From NCBI GenBank assembly GCA_015680685.1, contig MNCI01037709.1, positions 113,818 to 177,817 on the forward strand: 64,000 nucleotides of DNA, read 5' to 3'. The position numbers and the translations under genes were made by a program. The notes beneath the pieces are model-generated. The model did no database searches. It was given only the letters and a program-made list of their open reading frames with translations, and was not told the origin of the DNA. Source of the stretch: Gnetum montanum (taxonomy: Eukaryota; Streptophyta; Gnetopsida; Gnetales; Gnetaceae). Shown here piece after piece: positions 12,693-24,280 of this stretch (the stretch's first letter is position 1; every line of letters begins with the position of its first letter).

Positions 12693-13952
12693 CTAGTTTG
12701 GGGATGGCCTCCCCCACGACTGGGATTGTTTCCACTGTGATTGAACACAATATTTTTGTATGAACTCTAGATGTAACATTCTTCCCCAATGCTCATGTAA
12801 ATGTGACAAGATTGGGCATTGGCCCTTGGGGTGATCATATAAGCAAATGTTGCACTGATACATATGATTGGCAGTTGAGCTCTTATCTTTTTCAACCCTT
12901 CTTTTTGATTGTCTAAGGGTATTTTGTCTTGCTTCTTGATTCATCATGGATCTACCTCCAATAATTTTGGCATATTCTCTTGATTTTTTATGCATCCATT
13001 CCATCATCTTATTGATCTTTGCCTTAATTTCATCCAATGATTGTAGTACTGGCAAAGATGGTTCCACCTCCTTGAGGTGAGTTGATTTCTTCTTTTCTTG
13101 CTTATGGACCTTTGTTAAGTTGAAATCTTGATCCCGTTGAGATTGTTCAACATTCTCCCATTTAGCCATTTCTCCTTCTTCTTTTGTTACCCGCTTAATA
13201 AGCTCTTGGAGTTGGTGGGTTTGGAGCTCGTATAGTTGACCTCGGGCATACATCCCTAATGTTTCCCTTGTTTCATTATGTAGCCCATCTATGATATGGT
13301 ACATTAGCCTTTCCTTAGAGAACTCATGGCCTAGGTAGTTGTTTAACAATGCACAATATCTCTCTAAGGCCATGTCCAAGGATTCATGTTGTGCTTGCTT
13401 TCACTCTTGGATTTGTTTCCTCAAGGCCAACACTCTTGCATAAGTTTGATATCTTTTGTTGAAGAGTTCTACCATTGTTGGCCAACCTTGAATTGATTTT
13501 GGTCTTAAGGACCTATACCATACCTTTGCTTGGCCAACGACTGTTGTAGGAAAGAGCTTAAGTTTTTGCCATCCATTATCAATGTTGTTCCATGCATAGG
13601 CATCATAGAAGGCTTGTAGATGTTGTTACAGATCTAATTCATAGCCTCCTAAGAACTTGAGAATGTTATTTAAGTTAAGCCTAGGTAGACGACTTTCCTT
13701 GCGATGCCTGCAGGATATTCGAACAGCCTCTTGTATTTGCGTTAGGCTTGTAGTGGCCAGTAGGGGTTCATTATCATTGGGTAGGTTATGCATTCGTGAG
13801 TTGGGATGATGTTGTCTTCGTTTATGCTTATAGGAAACCGCTACATCAGATTGGGCACTCCAAACTTTATCTTCGTCATCATATAATTCATTGGTTCTCC
13901 AATGAATTGTCTTACTAGTTGTTACGTTATCATAGTCTTATGAGAGAGACAT
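12693..13952 (-). pseudogene. gag: Gag of element D, best-preserved gag in the window
   Basis: From the ATG at 13952 one frame runs about 420 codons with only two stops (near 13630 and 13400). Order: charged N-terminus; WQKLKLFPTTVVGQAKVWYR, the start of the capsid-like domain; WPTMVELFNKRYQTYARV; then MALERYCALLNNYLGHEF; a helical linker; and a zinc knuckle CNICLYDHPKGQC (C-x2-C-x3-H-x4-C) near 12830-12870, all four ligands kept. Gag would form particles and bind element RNA. No pol follows. The frame stops at 12693 just after the knuckle region. Confidence 0.88.
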
Positions 13953-14065
13953 GGTTGTAAATTTGTGTGAGATTTAATTGTAATTATTTCTTCCTAAAAG
14001 ATGTATCGTTAATACTTTGTTACAAAAATCTTGTATGATGTAACTAATATAAATAACTAGCATCG

Positions 14066-14083
14066 TCCCTAGCAACGATGCCA
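14066..14083 (-). promoter_or_regulatory. Primer-binding site of element D
   Basis: On the element strand it reads TGGCATCGTTGCTAGGGA, one base inside the 5' LTR. It is a mutated form of TGGCGCCGTTGCCGGGGA, complementary to the 3' end of plant tRNA-Asp(GUC). Compare G, which has TGGCACCGTTGTCGGGGA. Confidence 0.8.
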
Positions 14084-14084
14084 A

Positions 14085-15021
14085 TGATGAGTGATGAGGT
14101 ATCCCTACACTCAGCCATACGAATACAAGCGTTTCACGCATGATCTGGTCGAACACCACATACGGGCTAGTTGTGGTATCTAGATAGTTACTTGTTGATC
14201 ATAGTTCACTATATTCACACCTAGACTAGTATTTGCTTTGTTACGTATGGTTTAGTCTAGAGTGAGGTGTATGATGTATTTCTAAACTAGTGCTACTCTT
14301 GGAAGCAATGGAAAATAATCTTAGCTAAGCTAGGAGGGAAAAGGGAGAGAAAGAGCTATACTAAAAGGAGATAGAGAGAGAGAATTTAAGCTAGCCTAAG
14401 TGTGATGAGCATATGTTCCTTAATCATCTATACACATCTTGGACCTCGTGCATGACTACCACTGGGATTACCAAGCACATGGCCTAGGTACACTATTGGG
14501 ATACCAAGTAGTCATACTTAAATGCTCGTAATTAAGTCGTACTCATTCCGTGTTTAAGGAGTTTATGGTGAAGAGATATTAACTATGAAAACAATAATTA
14601 ATTAAGTAATTTAAACTAAGTGAATGCTACAATGATGAAGTAATCTTGATCTTTATTTTCTGTCATGTGCATGTCCAAGTACGTCACACTTGAATAAAGG
14701 ATGCCATACAATTACAATCATCACACTACGGGCATGCACTGGGAGAGAGGGTTGAGAGGAAAAACTGACAAAAAGATCCTACACTAAACTGACTCTTAAA
14801 ACTTACTAAAAAACTGACTCTTCCTGTGTGCATACATGTGTATTTATAGGCCCACACAGGAACTATGATATCACGTACCCGATATCGCTTGTAACGCGAT
14901 ATCCCGTACCCAATAACAGGGGTTTGATATCAGGACCTATAAGATCTGGTATCCTATACCTGATCTCAGGGGTTTGATAATAGGGGTCTGATAATAGGAC
15001 CTGACAAACCATGACTCATCA
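14085..15021 (-). repeat. 5' LTR of element D
   Basis: It begins TGATGAGTGATGAGG and ends CATGACTCATCA. It is the full-length partner of the collapsed copy at 9178. Between the TATA box (plus strand TATTTATAGG near 14841) and the right end it holds GATATC-cored repeats such as GCGATATCCC and GATATCGC. Confidence 0.88.
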
Positions 15022-15047
15022 ATAACTAATCTAGATAACTAGCACCA

Positions 15048-15065
15048 TCCTCGACAATGATGCCA
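15048..15065 (-). promoter_or_regulatory. Primer-binding site of element C
   Basis: The element strand reads TGGCATCATTGTCGAGGA, one base from the 5' LTR. It is a decayed tRNA-Asp-type site. It is separated from C's gag by the D insertion. Confidence 0.75.
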
Positions 15066-15066
15066 A

Positions 15067-15965
15067 TGATGAGTGATGAGGTACCCCTATGCTCAACCAT
15101 ATGAATCACAAGCATTTACACATGATCCAATCGAATTCCATGGATGGGACTACTTGTGGCATCTAGATCGCTATGCCTTGATCGTAGTTTGTTGTCTTCC
15201 CACTTGTACTAGTGGTATCTTTGTCATGTATGGTTTAGTCTAGAGTGAGGCATATGATTTTTATTATTTTATATTCTATTATTCTACGATTAACAATAGG
15301 TTGAAACTTAATTTATAATCAATTCAACTAATCTAGTTGTTAATTAATAATCAACTACCCTAACATAAGTATCTGACCCCACTTCTCATGCACATCCTAA
15401 ACACATATAATGCTACTAGGTTACCAAACATTAAGCATTTCTGGGATTACCAAGAGTCATATGCATGCTTAAAGCAATCGTACTTATGTGCTTAATTAAT
15501 TAACATGCATGAAAATGTAAATGTTAACTAAGTACATGAAAATTAAATTGCATGGAAAGTAAATCTAATCTAAGTAAAAATGCTACAATGAATAAGAATC
15601 AATCTCGATCTTATTACCACTCATGGAATATGTCTAGATACATTGCCAGTCAAATAAGACTTTGTACAACTAACTTAGATCCACTCTGTGGGCACTCACT
15701 GACTGTTCTCTAAGATTATGGAATAAAATTGCAAGAATTTGGCTACTCTATTGACAAAACTATGGAAAACTCATGCCAAATTGGAAGCCTAGGCACTATA
15801 TTTATAGGCTAGCCCATACCCCCCTATGTTGGATACCCAATGTTGCATTAAGACCTTGATGTCATGTACCTGACGTTGTAGCTCTGATGTTGCATACCCG
15901 ACATCAAAGTAGACAGAAAACAATGATTCATTAGATGTCAAGGCTAGGTAAATCATGACTTATCA
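15067..15965 (-). repeat. 5' LTR of element C
   Basis: It begins TGATGAGTGATGAGG and ends GACTTATCA, followed by the ACAAC duplication. It is very similar along its length to the 3' LTR at 3665-4533, with the shared U3 end GATGTCAAGGCTAGG. Confidence 0.85.
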
Positions 15966-15970
15966 ACAAC

Positions 15971-16400
15971 CTACAAATGCACTTTTGTTGAGAGATTTGA
16001 ATCCATCTTCCACTTTCAATTCTAAGATGATGAGAACTTAAGTGAAACTTGCTAATAACATTCATATGCTTGATGGAAATAGTAGTTGAGAGATAGTGAG
16101 CTTGTACATCTAGTTTATTAGATCTAATATAGTGTAAATAAAATTGCTCTTACCTTTCAAATTAGTCAAAATCTATGTTTAAATCTTCTACTTGACTAGT
16201 TGGTGAATATGCTTAGGATTTCATTGCACATCCTCCCAAGAGATATTTTATTTTTTCAACCATTGCATCCTTTGAAAATACCAACCATAATCTCACGAAT
16301 CTTCAAGAACTATAGAGAATTTGTCTTTCCTTGAGATATGTAAGCTATGAGTGTATGTAATGAATTGACACAAGGTTTCTACTTCTAAAAATAATAAATC
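15971..16400 (-). other. Distal end of LINE copy or older flank
   Basis: No gene is certain. The minus-strand reading has pieces resembling the region after the RT of the LINE at 16401-16977 (for example YYGNVIYYF and PCVNSLHTLIAYISR) but with many stops. It lies between the ACAAC duplication of C and the recognisable LINE part. Confidence 0.35.
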
Positions 16401-16977
16401 ACATTCCCATAATAACATTGAGTAAGATGCTTAATCTTCACTTTTAACTCATTAAGAAAAAAAGGTTTTTTCACTCTTTCAATATCTTTCCAAACTTTAA
16501 TATTGAGTCTAGGTTCCCAAACAATATATCAATATAATATGGTAGGATAGATGATAGTCTAAATTTTTTATTTTGACCTTCTAAGCTTAAAGATCTAAAT
16601 CCCAGCACTTGTTTTTTGAAAGTATATAGAGTCTTAAACCTCTTGCTATTTATTCTTTGATGCACTTCCCCTAGATATAATTGTTCATATAAATGAGACC
16701 TAAATATTTAAAAGAGCCTACTATTTACACATTGATACCTCTAAAATGAAAGTTATAATAATTATTTCTTGTACCCCATTTCATCAATTTGGTTTTCTCT
16801 ATATTCACTTAAAGACCAGAAGAATGAAAATAATGTTTTAAAATTTGCAACATATTTTGCATACCTTCTACAGTAGTGGGAATCAAGGCAACATCATCTG
16901 CATATAAAAGAAGATTCACCACTTGAGATCTAATTTTTATAGAATAATTATGTTTTTTATTTCATCAATAAAGATAT
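16401..16977 (-). pseudogene. LINE reverse transcriptase, catalytic and thumb part, split by element A
   Basis: On the minus strand, LLLYADDVALI (16880-16915) is the catalytic Y-A-D-D block. It is followed by TVEGMQNMLQILKHYFHSSG and VNIEKTKLMKWGTR, the standard order in plant LINE RT. A frame of 64 codons at 16471-16665 continues it (RFKTLYTFKKQVLGFRSLSL). The upstream half, with GVKQGCSLSPILFG, lies at 26949-27450 beyond element A. Stops show it is dead. Confidence 0.85.
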
Positions 16978-18614
16978 TGTTGATGTGTAAATTTTGGATG
17001 CACCAACATCCAGAAAACTCATTTAAGGAGACTATTGCCTAGGGCATCTCTCATATGTGTATGGAAACCTAGGAATAGTTTTAGCTAGAGAAGGCTATGT
17101 GACATTAAATAATTAAATGGGGATCCTACCCCCTTGTCATTGTGCATGATCGCCATTTGTTGCCATTCACAATCACTTCACATAGCTGCTATTGTTGATA
17201 TGTGTTGCATTTGTTGCTGTGTGCCAGCTCTTATTGATGCTATTCGCTAGCTGTTGCCATTGTCATCTACTGTCATGCATTGTTGGGAGAGAGAGGCCTA
17301 GAGCTCCTCAAGGTTGCCTGTTGTTTAGGTCTTTGATGCATAGCCATAGCCATCATTGTTTGTGCCTACTGAGCATTGTTCACGTCGCTTGCCATGCATC
17401 TTCTTAAGTTGCTACCATTTGAGCCTACCACGCATCGCCCTAAGCCACCACCATTCGAGCCTACCATGCACTCGTCTGCCATGTGTAGCTCATGCGCTAA
17501 TCATGCGCTGCTAAGAGAAGGAGAGAGAGATCTGTTCCACTGTCAACCCTTGTCACCATTGTTCATAATTGTTGCATGTTGTTTGCACCGCTTGCCATGT
17601 GCCACCCAAGAGAGGGAGAGAGAGGTTAACCTCGCTATAGGAATCTACTGCCACCCCTCATCCTTAGCTACTAGTATTGCGTTGCGTGTTGTTCACATTG
17701 TGCATTGTCGCTATTAGCATCATGCACTGCCATGTACGCCATCGTTGCTGCATGTCACACACATGTGTGCCCACCCATTATTTGTCACCACACGTTGTTT
17801 GTTTCATTGTCTGCTACTTGCTTACCTCTTCATTCACGGGCTTGCCACCACTCATTTAGAGAGGCCTCTTGCTGTTGCTACCGGTGTTGACACCACACAC
17901 CACCATGTACGTTGCCATTTTTGTGCATCACATGCATGTGTGCTTGGCCACTATTCATCATCATGCATTGTTTGCATTGTCCTTCATCCCTCGCGGATGT
18001 TCATGCTTGCTAATTTGAGAGAGGAGGAAGGTTGTTGTCCTCTAGTTGCTGCTCACTACCCTCTTTTATAAGCTGTTGCCAATGGTACCTTTTAATACTC
18101 ATGTCTACCACTTCCACCATGTTCTCTACATAACATCCACCACTTACAAGGTAATTACTACCACCACGATGCCCACATTCTCCAACATGTTGCCCATGAA
18201 ACACCTGCTATGTAACCACTACCACCACATCCATCACTTGCACATCAGTTACCCTTTTTCCCCAGAGTTGTAGTAGATTGCATGCAATTTTTCATTTCTT
18301 TCCTATTTTCTATCATTATTAGCTAAATCTATAATGTCGTTACAGATTTTTGATATTTTTAAATCAATTAGTTAATTAATTTTTTAGTGACTCAAAATCT
18401 ATTGAAAATAATTTAAGTTGGCATCTTAAAATTGGAGTATCTCAGAGAAACAACCCCCACCATATACATAAAATTTAGCTACAATAGGTTTGCTACCTTC
18501 CAATCATTTGCAAACAATCATATTATATCTAGGATACCACCTAAATAATTTTCATGGGATTAAAACTAATTAGTCATGGACCCATGCCTAGCATGGGCAA
18601 TGTTGGCGTCAACA
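16978..18614 (-). repeat. 3' LTR of element A
   Basis: It starts TGTTGATGTGTAAATTTTGG and ends GGCGTCAACA. Length is 1637 bases. The middle (17150-18270) is rich in CAC/TGC/ATG words and gives many long plus-strand frames rich in His, Cys and Leu; these are composition effects, not genes. The same block is found in the 5' LTR at 25450-26600. Confidence 0.85.
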
Positions 18615-18629
18615 CTTAACGCCCAAACT
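18615..18629 (-). promoter_or_regulatory. Polypurine tract region of element A
   Basis: On the element strand it reads AGTTTGGGCGTTAAG directly before the 3' LTR. Element B has AGTTTGGGGGCTAAG at the same place, which is a better purine tract, so A's copy has mutated. Confidence 0.65.
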
Positions 18630-20849
18630 AAAAATTGCATGCAAGTGTAAGGAACAACAAAACCATAGAAATTTTAAAAGGAGATGCGATAGATAGATGA
18701 TGAAAAAGTTCACAAAACATAGACAAATTAAAATTTGATTGGAAACTATAACATGATTAAAAATAACCATAAATCAAGAGAGAACTAAATGTAGGCCACC
18801 CTTACCACACCATCTTATTTAATTAAGCTAAAAACATATATTATTTATAAATCATAACTTCAACTACATAAATGCATATAATTAATTAATTAATTAATTA
18901 AAGTATATAATTAAGATCTTATTTCCAATCTTCTCACTAGGTAAAGTAAAAGTATGTGGACTACTTTGAGCACAAGACTTATACTGAACTTAATGAAGAG
19001 GACATGCTTATCTTAGATCATAGCTAGCCATAACTTTTGGATTTTTCCTTTGGACTCTTTGTCTCTCTCTCTCTTTATTTTTTGACATTCAGATAAAGGG
19101 AATGGGTAAAAAGGGATTATTTGCTTTTCTCTCTCTTTTTTTATTTTTTATTTTTAAATTTTGGAAAAATAGGTTTAAAAGGATGATGAGTGGCGAGGTA
19201 CCCCTACACTCAACCATATGAATATGAGCGTTTTACGCACGATCCGGTCGAACTTCGTAGACGGACTAGTTATGGCATCTAGACAGTTATCCTTAGGTCA
19301 CAGTTCACTGTCTTCCCATTTGGACTAGTGTTAACTTTGTCACATATGGTTTAGTCCAGAGTGAGGTGTATGATGTGTTTCTATGCTAATGCTACTCTTG
19401 AAGACAATGGAAGATAATATTAACTAAGCTAAGAGAGAAAGGGTGAGAGAGAATCTAAGCTAGCCTAAGTGCGATGAGCATCCATTCCTTGATCATCCGT
19501 ACACATCTTGGACTTCGTGCATGACTACCACTGGGATTACCAAGCACAGATCCAAGTAGTCACACTTAAATGCTTGTGATCAATTTGTACTCATTCCACA
19601 TTTAACAGGAGTTTAGGGTGAGAAGAGATTAACTAAGAAAGTAGTAAATAACAATTAATTAGATAATTAAGCTAAGTGAATGCTGCAATGATGAAGTAAT
19701 CTCGATCTTTATTTTCAGTCATGTGCATGTCCAAGTACGTCATACTCAAATAAAGGTGTCGTACAATTACAATCACCACACTGCGGGCATGCACTAGGAG
19801 GAAAAGGGTTGAGAGAAAAACAAGAACTAAAAACTTAACTCTAAACTAAGAACTAACTCCTAGAATAAGGAAAGTAGCCTCTTATTTATAGAAATTGAGG
19901 CAGGCTGTGATATCATGGGGCGGACGCGATATCGTGTACGCGATATTGCAGTTGATGCGATATTGCGGCTTCGATAACTGGGCTTGATAGACCATGACTC
20001 ATCAAAGGGGAATAGAGGCTAGGATGAGGATTGCTGCCAGACCCCATCACACTCAAGAACTTATTACACTATCAATGAACATGGTCCTCATTCTTCTTCT
20101 TTTGTTTCTTTTCATTTTTTTAGGAAACTTTGCTCATGTTGTACTTCATTATTAAGGTAGGAATTCCAACATGAGTCTATCCAATTAGTTGCATTGCCAA
20201 AGAAGATGGTCCTTTCAAAACTTTACCCATGGTGTAGTTCAACCCTCATGTATGTGCCTTTTAATTATGGCATCATAGTAGGTCTGCTGGGTGGCTAAGG
20301 GTTCTCAAGTGGAGATGAACACACTTCACCCTATTGCTCACATGATAGCCATGGATCATCACACTTGAGAACTAGGGCTTAGGAGTGGGAAAATGGAATT
20401 TTCCAAGGTCACATAGTGATTACAGCTAATCATTCTCCAACTTCACATATCCTACACTCACATGATCATGATGATTACATGATAAGTTAGCCTAAATCCT
20501 GTCCTCCATAATTCAACATAACTAAAAAAACTAAAGCCTTGAAATAGACTAAGAAGAATCATAACATTATTGAAATATATATCATATAAAGGAGATTTTA
20601 TATAATATTTTATATAATAGTAATAGGATATATCATATAAAGCATTATACCTACATTATTTTCAAATGGTGTTGTGATGACCTAATGCCTAGTAACTCAA
20701 ATGATCATAATGATTACTAAAATCATATGAAAAGCACAAATAAAACCAAAACCAAGATGCCAATAAAGAAATGATTGACATGCAAAGAAAATATGCAAAT
20801 ACAACTATATAGAAATGAAATGCATGGCAAAGGGAAAGAAAACATGCAA
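18630..20849 (-). other. 3' noncoding region of element A
   Basis: No gene. It holds a nested solo LTR (19184-20004). The rest aligns by eye with element B 28771-30053, including matching blocks such as GGTGGCTAAGGGTTCTCAAG and the TTTTCCAAGGTCAC stretch. Confidence 0.7.
19184..20004 (-). repeat. Solo LTR of the C/D/G family inside element A
   Basis: It begins TGATGAGTGGCGAGG and ends CATGACTCATCA, with no internal region. Flanks are AAGGA and AAGGG (4 of 5). Element B shows the unoccupied site at the matching position (CAAAAGGGGAAATGGAGG near 29249), which confirms the boundaries. GATATC-cored repeats lie at 19908-19970. Confidence 0.9.
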
Positions 20850-21443
20850 CTAAGTATCTACTAAGTGTCCACATGGGGCACCTAAGTAAAAATGCTTTAG
20901 ATGAAATGCATTAAAATTGCTACATAACTTATATCCTTGCAAGTTAGCAATTTTGTAAGTACTGGGGCCAATGACGTCTGTAACTTGGAATGGACCTAAC
21001 CACATAGGAGAAAACTTAGTTTTGAGGATTTCTTTGACTAGACACTCTATCTCTTTTTAGGACTAGATTTCTATTTTAAAGACTTTACTTGCATGTTTCT
21101 TGTCAAGCCATCTTTTAACAATTTGTCAATGATTAAGATTACAAAAATCAAGACATAATCATAATTCACTTGTTCATTTTCTATTAGGCACTAGATTCTA
21201 TATCCAACTTGAATGTTTCATAAGATGAATAATTTTAGATTCTAAAAGTTCATCAAGTTCTTCTTTCATCCAAGTTTCAATCTTAGGTCTAACAGGTCTA
21301 AGTTTTTGTAAGTCATCGAATATAGCTTCTCTAGGAATATGTTCAAAGGATATGTTGTTAAAATTTGGCACACCTTCTAATGTTTTAATGGTTGTGATCT
21401 CATTTATATCTTTGTCCTCCCCTAAGGGTGGCGGGTCACTCAA
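20850..21443 (-). pseudogene. pol: Fused RT start and integrase C-terminal end, element A
   Basis: Reading the minus strand: KIETWMKEELDELLESKII and HSSWI, then NLVPNRK and LCLDFCNLNH, which are the first RT blocks. They are followed at once by QIVKRWLDKKHASKVFKI, then SPMWLGPFQVTDVIGPSTYK and FNAFHLKHFYLG, which is the end of integrase after the catalytic core. RT palm, RNase H and the D-D-E core are all absent. The frame ends at a stop at 20850-20852. Element B has the same join, so the deletion is older than these insertions. Confidence 0.85.
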
Positions 21444-22240
21444 AAGGAATGTTTTTTATCAGGTTGATGAAAAGGCAAGGTATCTTCATAGATTTCTTCA
21501 TATTTACTAGAAGCAGAAGGATTTATTTTTGAAATTTCACTCTCATGGTCATTTATAACATATTCGCCAAGCCCAACTTCAATAACTCTAATATAAAGAT
21601 TACTATTTTGATTTTCCAAAGATTGATTTTGTTGATGAAAGGTTGTAACTACTTGTTTATGAAAAGGCTCTCTTGGTATGATCATGTATTCAAATTCTAA
21701 AAGATCTAACCTAAAGAAGCCTCCAAACTTGGCTCTAAAATTCATAGATAGAAGCACATCATAAGAGGTGACATATCAACTACTGAAATATCTATATAGC
21801 ATGTAAAAGTAGGGTATTGTTTACGTTGTACTTTTACTTCCTTTAATGATCCTACTACATGTACATTAGACCCATCAAGTTGTATCACACTTCTTGCTTG
21901 TGGTAGCATTTGTGCTTCTAATTTTTTACATACCTCAAGTGGCATGATACTAACAGTTTCTCTAAAATTCATTAAATAATTATGAACATTCTTTTCCAAA
22001 ATAATCAAAGTTGTTAGTAAAAGGAGGTTGCTCTTTCTTGTTTGACATGAAATTGTTTGCGTTTTGTATTGATAACATGTTGGGACTTTTTGCAAAATGA
22101 ACTTGCCTTTTGGTTGTTGGTGAGATCTTTCTTTATTGGTTTTAGGTGTATAAAGTAACTTTTGAATCACATCTTTCATTTCATTAAAATGTAGAAGATC
22201 ATACATTGAAATGTTGGCTTTAATTTTTTTCAAATACTCA
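21444..22240 (-). pseudogene. Retropepsin-like protease, element A
   Basis: The minus strand gives SNLLLLTTLIILEKNVHNYL, then NFRETVSIMPLEVCKKL, then VIQLDGSNVHVVGSLKEVKV and YPTFTCYIDISVVDMSP, and further on FGGFFRLDLLEFEYMIIPRE. This is the aspartic protease fold of Ty3/gypsy elements. The catalytic D-S/T-G is changed to N-F-R, so it cannot be active. In B the same spot reads D-S-R. The frame is broken between 21742 and 21757. Confidence 0.8.
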
Positions 22241-22541
22241 ACTAGATCATAAGTCTTATGCTCATCTTTGGCTTTTTGTTGAGGTGGAGTTCTTCTAGGT
22301 ATTGAAGCAGAGTTTGGTCGTTGTGGAGCATTTGCTTAGGATCGCCTGGTTTGATTATTTATGTTATTTTAACTAGGAGCTCTTTTGTTTGGGGAAGTAT
22401 AAGGATTATTTCTAGTTTGTTGTTGTGTGTTATTCATAATGTCACTAAGTCTATGGTAGCAAGTGTTATGTGGGTTAGAATCACTTATCATGACTTGTTC
22501 AAATGAAGGAACTTCCTCATTTTCTATTTCATGAGGTATGT

Positions 22542-23771
22542 TCAAGACCATAATTGGGGTTTTTCCATTTTTTTGACTTTGGACATTGTCACTCTAAATG
22601 CTAAAAATTGAGGACAAGTTTTCTCAAAATGTTGCCTAATGTTATAAAGATGACAATAATCATCATTGATTGATGTACTTGGCTTTTTAGATTGTATAGG
22701 AACCTTGTTGTTGTTTTGCTTTAGTTCAACTACTTCATTGAAAAGCTTTTGAAGTGAAGTTAATATCTGAGTCATATAATTTTGAGTTTGAGCTAGAGGT
22801 TTAATAGGATTATATATCCTATTTTAGTTTTGGATGGATTGGATTAAGGCTTTGGATTGGTCATGATTCAAACTAGTGTTAGATGGTAGAAATGAAGAAG
22901 ATGTTGAACTTTAAAAATAATTGTTTGAAGGTTGAGTTAGTTGAATGATGGGAGGAGTTTGAAAAATAGTATTGATCATTGGGAAAGTTGGTAAAGGTAG
23001 AGGATTAGATTGCATAGGGTTGTTAACACTCATCATTCCAAATTGGGTTTGAATGCTATTCATGAGGGTAATTTGTTCTAACTCCATGGATTTAGCCATC
23101 ACTCCTTATATTTCTGTTATGTTGAGATTAGATTTAATGGCATAGGCAAAGAATGGATCAATGGTGGATTGGTAAAAATTGAGGATGCCACCAGGTTGTG
23201 GACACATCTCACTTGGCACATAAGTAAGTTGATAGAGGAATCTTAAGTTGTAGTCACAGACATTTTCCCCAAGTATTTTTCTTAAGCTTGTGAAATTTCT
23301 TGATGCTATGGCAAGGCTAGTGACCTTATTGAATTGAAGTAAGAATTTATTTTTACATTCTTGCCATGAATTGATAGAGGGATTATGGAGCATCAAAAAC
23401 CATTGGGTGTCTTTACTTCTGAAACTTATCACAAATACCCTAAATGCTATGTCATTTTGAACAATGTTATGGATGCTTGGTAAGGTTTTAAAACATTGTA
23501 TATGTTGGCAGGCATCACTAGTAGGGGTTATGGGATTGAAGAAAAAATTTATGTTCTAAAGTGGTTTCAGAATATCATGATAATTGGTGAAGTTAAAGAG
23601 GTTGCTCACCAAGGGAGCTAGGGGTTGATTGGTTACCATCCTAGTTCAAGTTCTTCTGGGGATAGAACTTGAAAAACATGAGATTCATTGTTTTCTTAAA
23701 GTGAAATGATAGGTAGTTGGTTGACTAGCGACAAGAGTAGAAGCTCTTTTTTGAGATGAAGGTTCGCTCAT
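22542..23771 (-). pseudogene. gag: Gag of element A
   Basis: Start ATG at 23771 (MSEPSSQKRASTLV). All pieces stay in one frame, with stops. The capsid-like part at 23106-23432 reads DTQWFLMLHNPSINSWQECK, then LLQFNKVTSLAIASRNFTSL and CDYNLRFLYQL. It is followed by a Gln/Pro-rich linker (22911-23102) and a degenerate zinc knuckle YCHLYNIRQHFEKTC at 22640-22690. Element B keeps the better C-x2-H-x4-H-x4-C form; here the first His is Tyr. Gag would package element RNA. Confidence 0.85.
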
Positions 23772-24255
23772 AAAATGAAAAATAATAGGAAATGTAAAAT
23801 GCTAATAAATTGTAAAAATTAAAGAAAACAGAAAAATATTTAAATACTATAGTTTTTTAATTTTTAATTTTAAAAGAAAAGTTGAAATTGTAAATAAAAA
23901 ATGTGGAATTTTAGAAAAGTAAATTAAAAGAAAAATGATGTAAATCACCTCACCAAAGTTGGAGCTAAGATAAGGATTACTAGAGTACAAATTTGAAAAT
24001 GGGATTGGAAAATGAGGGTTTAGAAGATAAATTTGAACATAGGATTAGCAATGGGCAATGAGACTTTTTTTGAAATCAAAAAATAAAGGGCTCAAAAATG
24101 CTCAAAAAATAAAGTAGAAAGATTTTTTATAAGGAATAGGGGCTTCAAAGAACTAAGGAACATAGATTTTTCAAAACAAGAGCTAAAAAATAAAGATTTT
24201 TAGCAAAAAAATTCCAACAGAAACAAGTTTCAAAATAGAATTAGGAAACAAAATA
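23772..24255 (-). other. Leader region of element A
   Basis: A purine-rich (element strand pyrimidine-rich) noncoding stretch between the gag start and the primer site. I see no gene. Many AAAA/GAAA runs. Confidence 0.5.
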
Positions 24256-24274
24256 GACCCTCCTTCTAGCACCA
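24256..24274 (-). promoter_or_regulatory. Primer-binding site of element A
   Basis: On the element strand it reads TGGTGCTAGAAGGAGGGTC, six bases from the 5' LTR. The identical 19 bases occur on the plus strand at 61465-61483 in element H. I cannot name the tRNA with confidence. Confidence 0.75.
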
Positions 24275-24280
24275 AAAAGG

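Larger units (their letters stand above)
9178..15021 (-). mobile_element. Element D: gag-only Ty3/gypsy LTR retrotransposon nested in C
   Basis: LTRs at 9178-9910 and 14085-15021 share the minus orientation, with a perfect 5-base duplication: ATAAC at 9173-9177 and 15022-15026. The missing piece of C's leader resumes immediately after it. The purine tract is at 9911-9920 and the tRNA-Asp-type primer site at 14066-14083. Gag is at 12693-13952. There is no RT, RNase H or integrase. Length is 5.84 kb, plus about 230 bases lost at the single n at 9604. Confidence 0.92.
3665..15965 (-). mobile_element. Element C: gag-only Ty3/gypsy LTR retrotransposon, interrupted by element D
   Basis: Two LTRs in the same minus orientation (3665-4533 and 15067-15965) bound an internal region with gag but no RT, RNase H or integrase. 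The 5-base target duplication is exact: ACAAC at 3660-3664 and at 15966-15970. The primer site (15048-15065, minus) and the purine tract (4534-4543, minus) sit where expected. Element D (9178-15021) was inserted into the leader between the gag start and the primer site. Without D the element is about 6.45 kb. It must have depended on proteins made elsewhere. Confidence 0.88.

Noticed and set aside
17192-18273. Overlapping plus-strand frames rich in His, Cys and Leu, again at 25704-26678
   Set aside because: They lie within the two LTRs of element A, in a CAC/TGC/ATG-rich block. Several frames are open at once, which reflects composition rather than coding.
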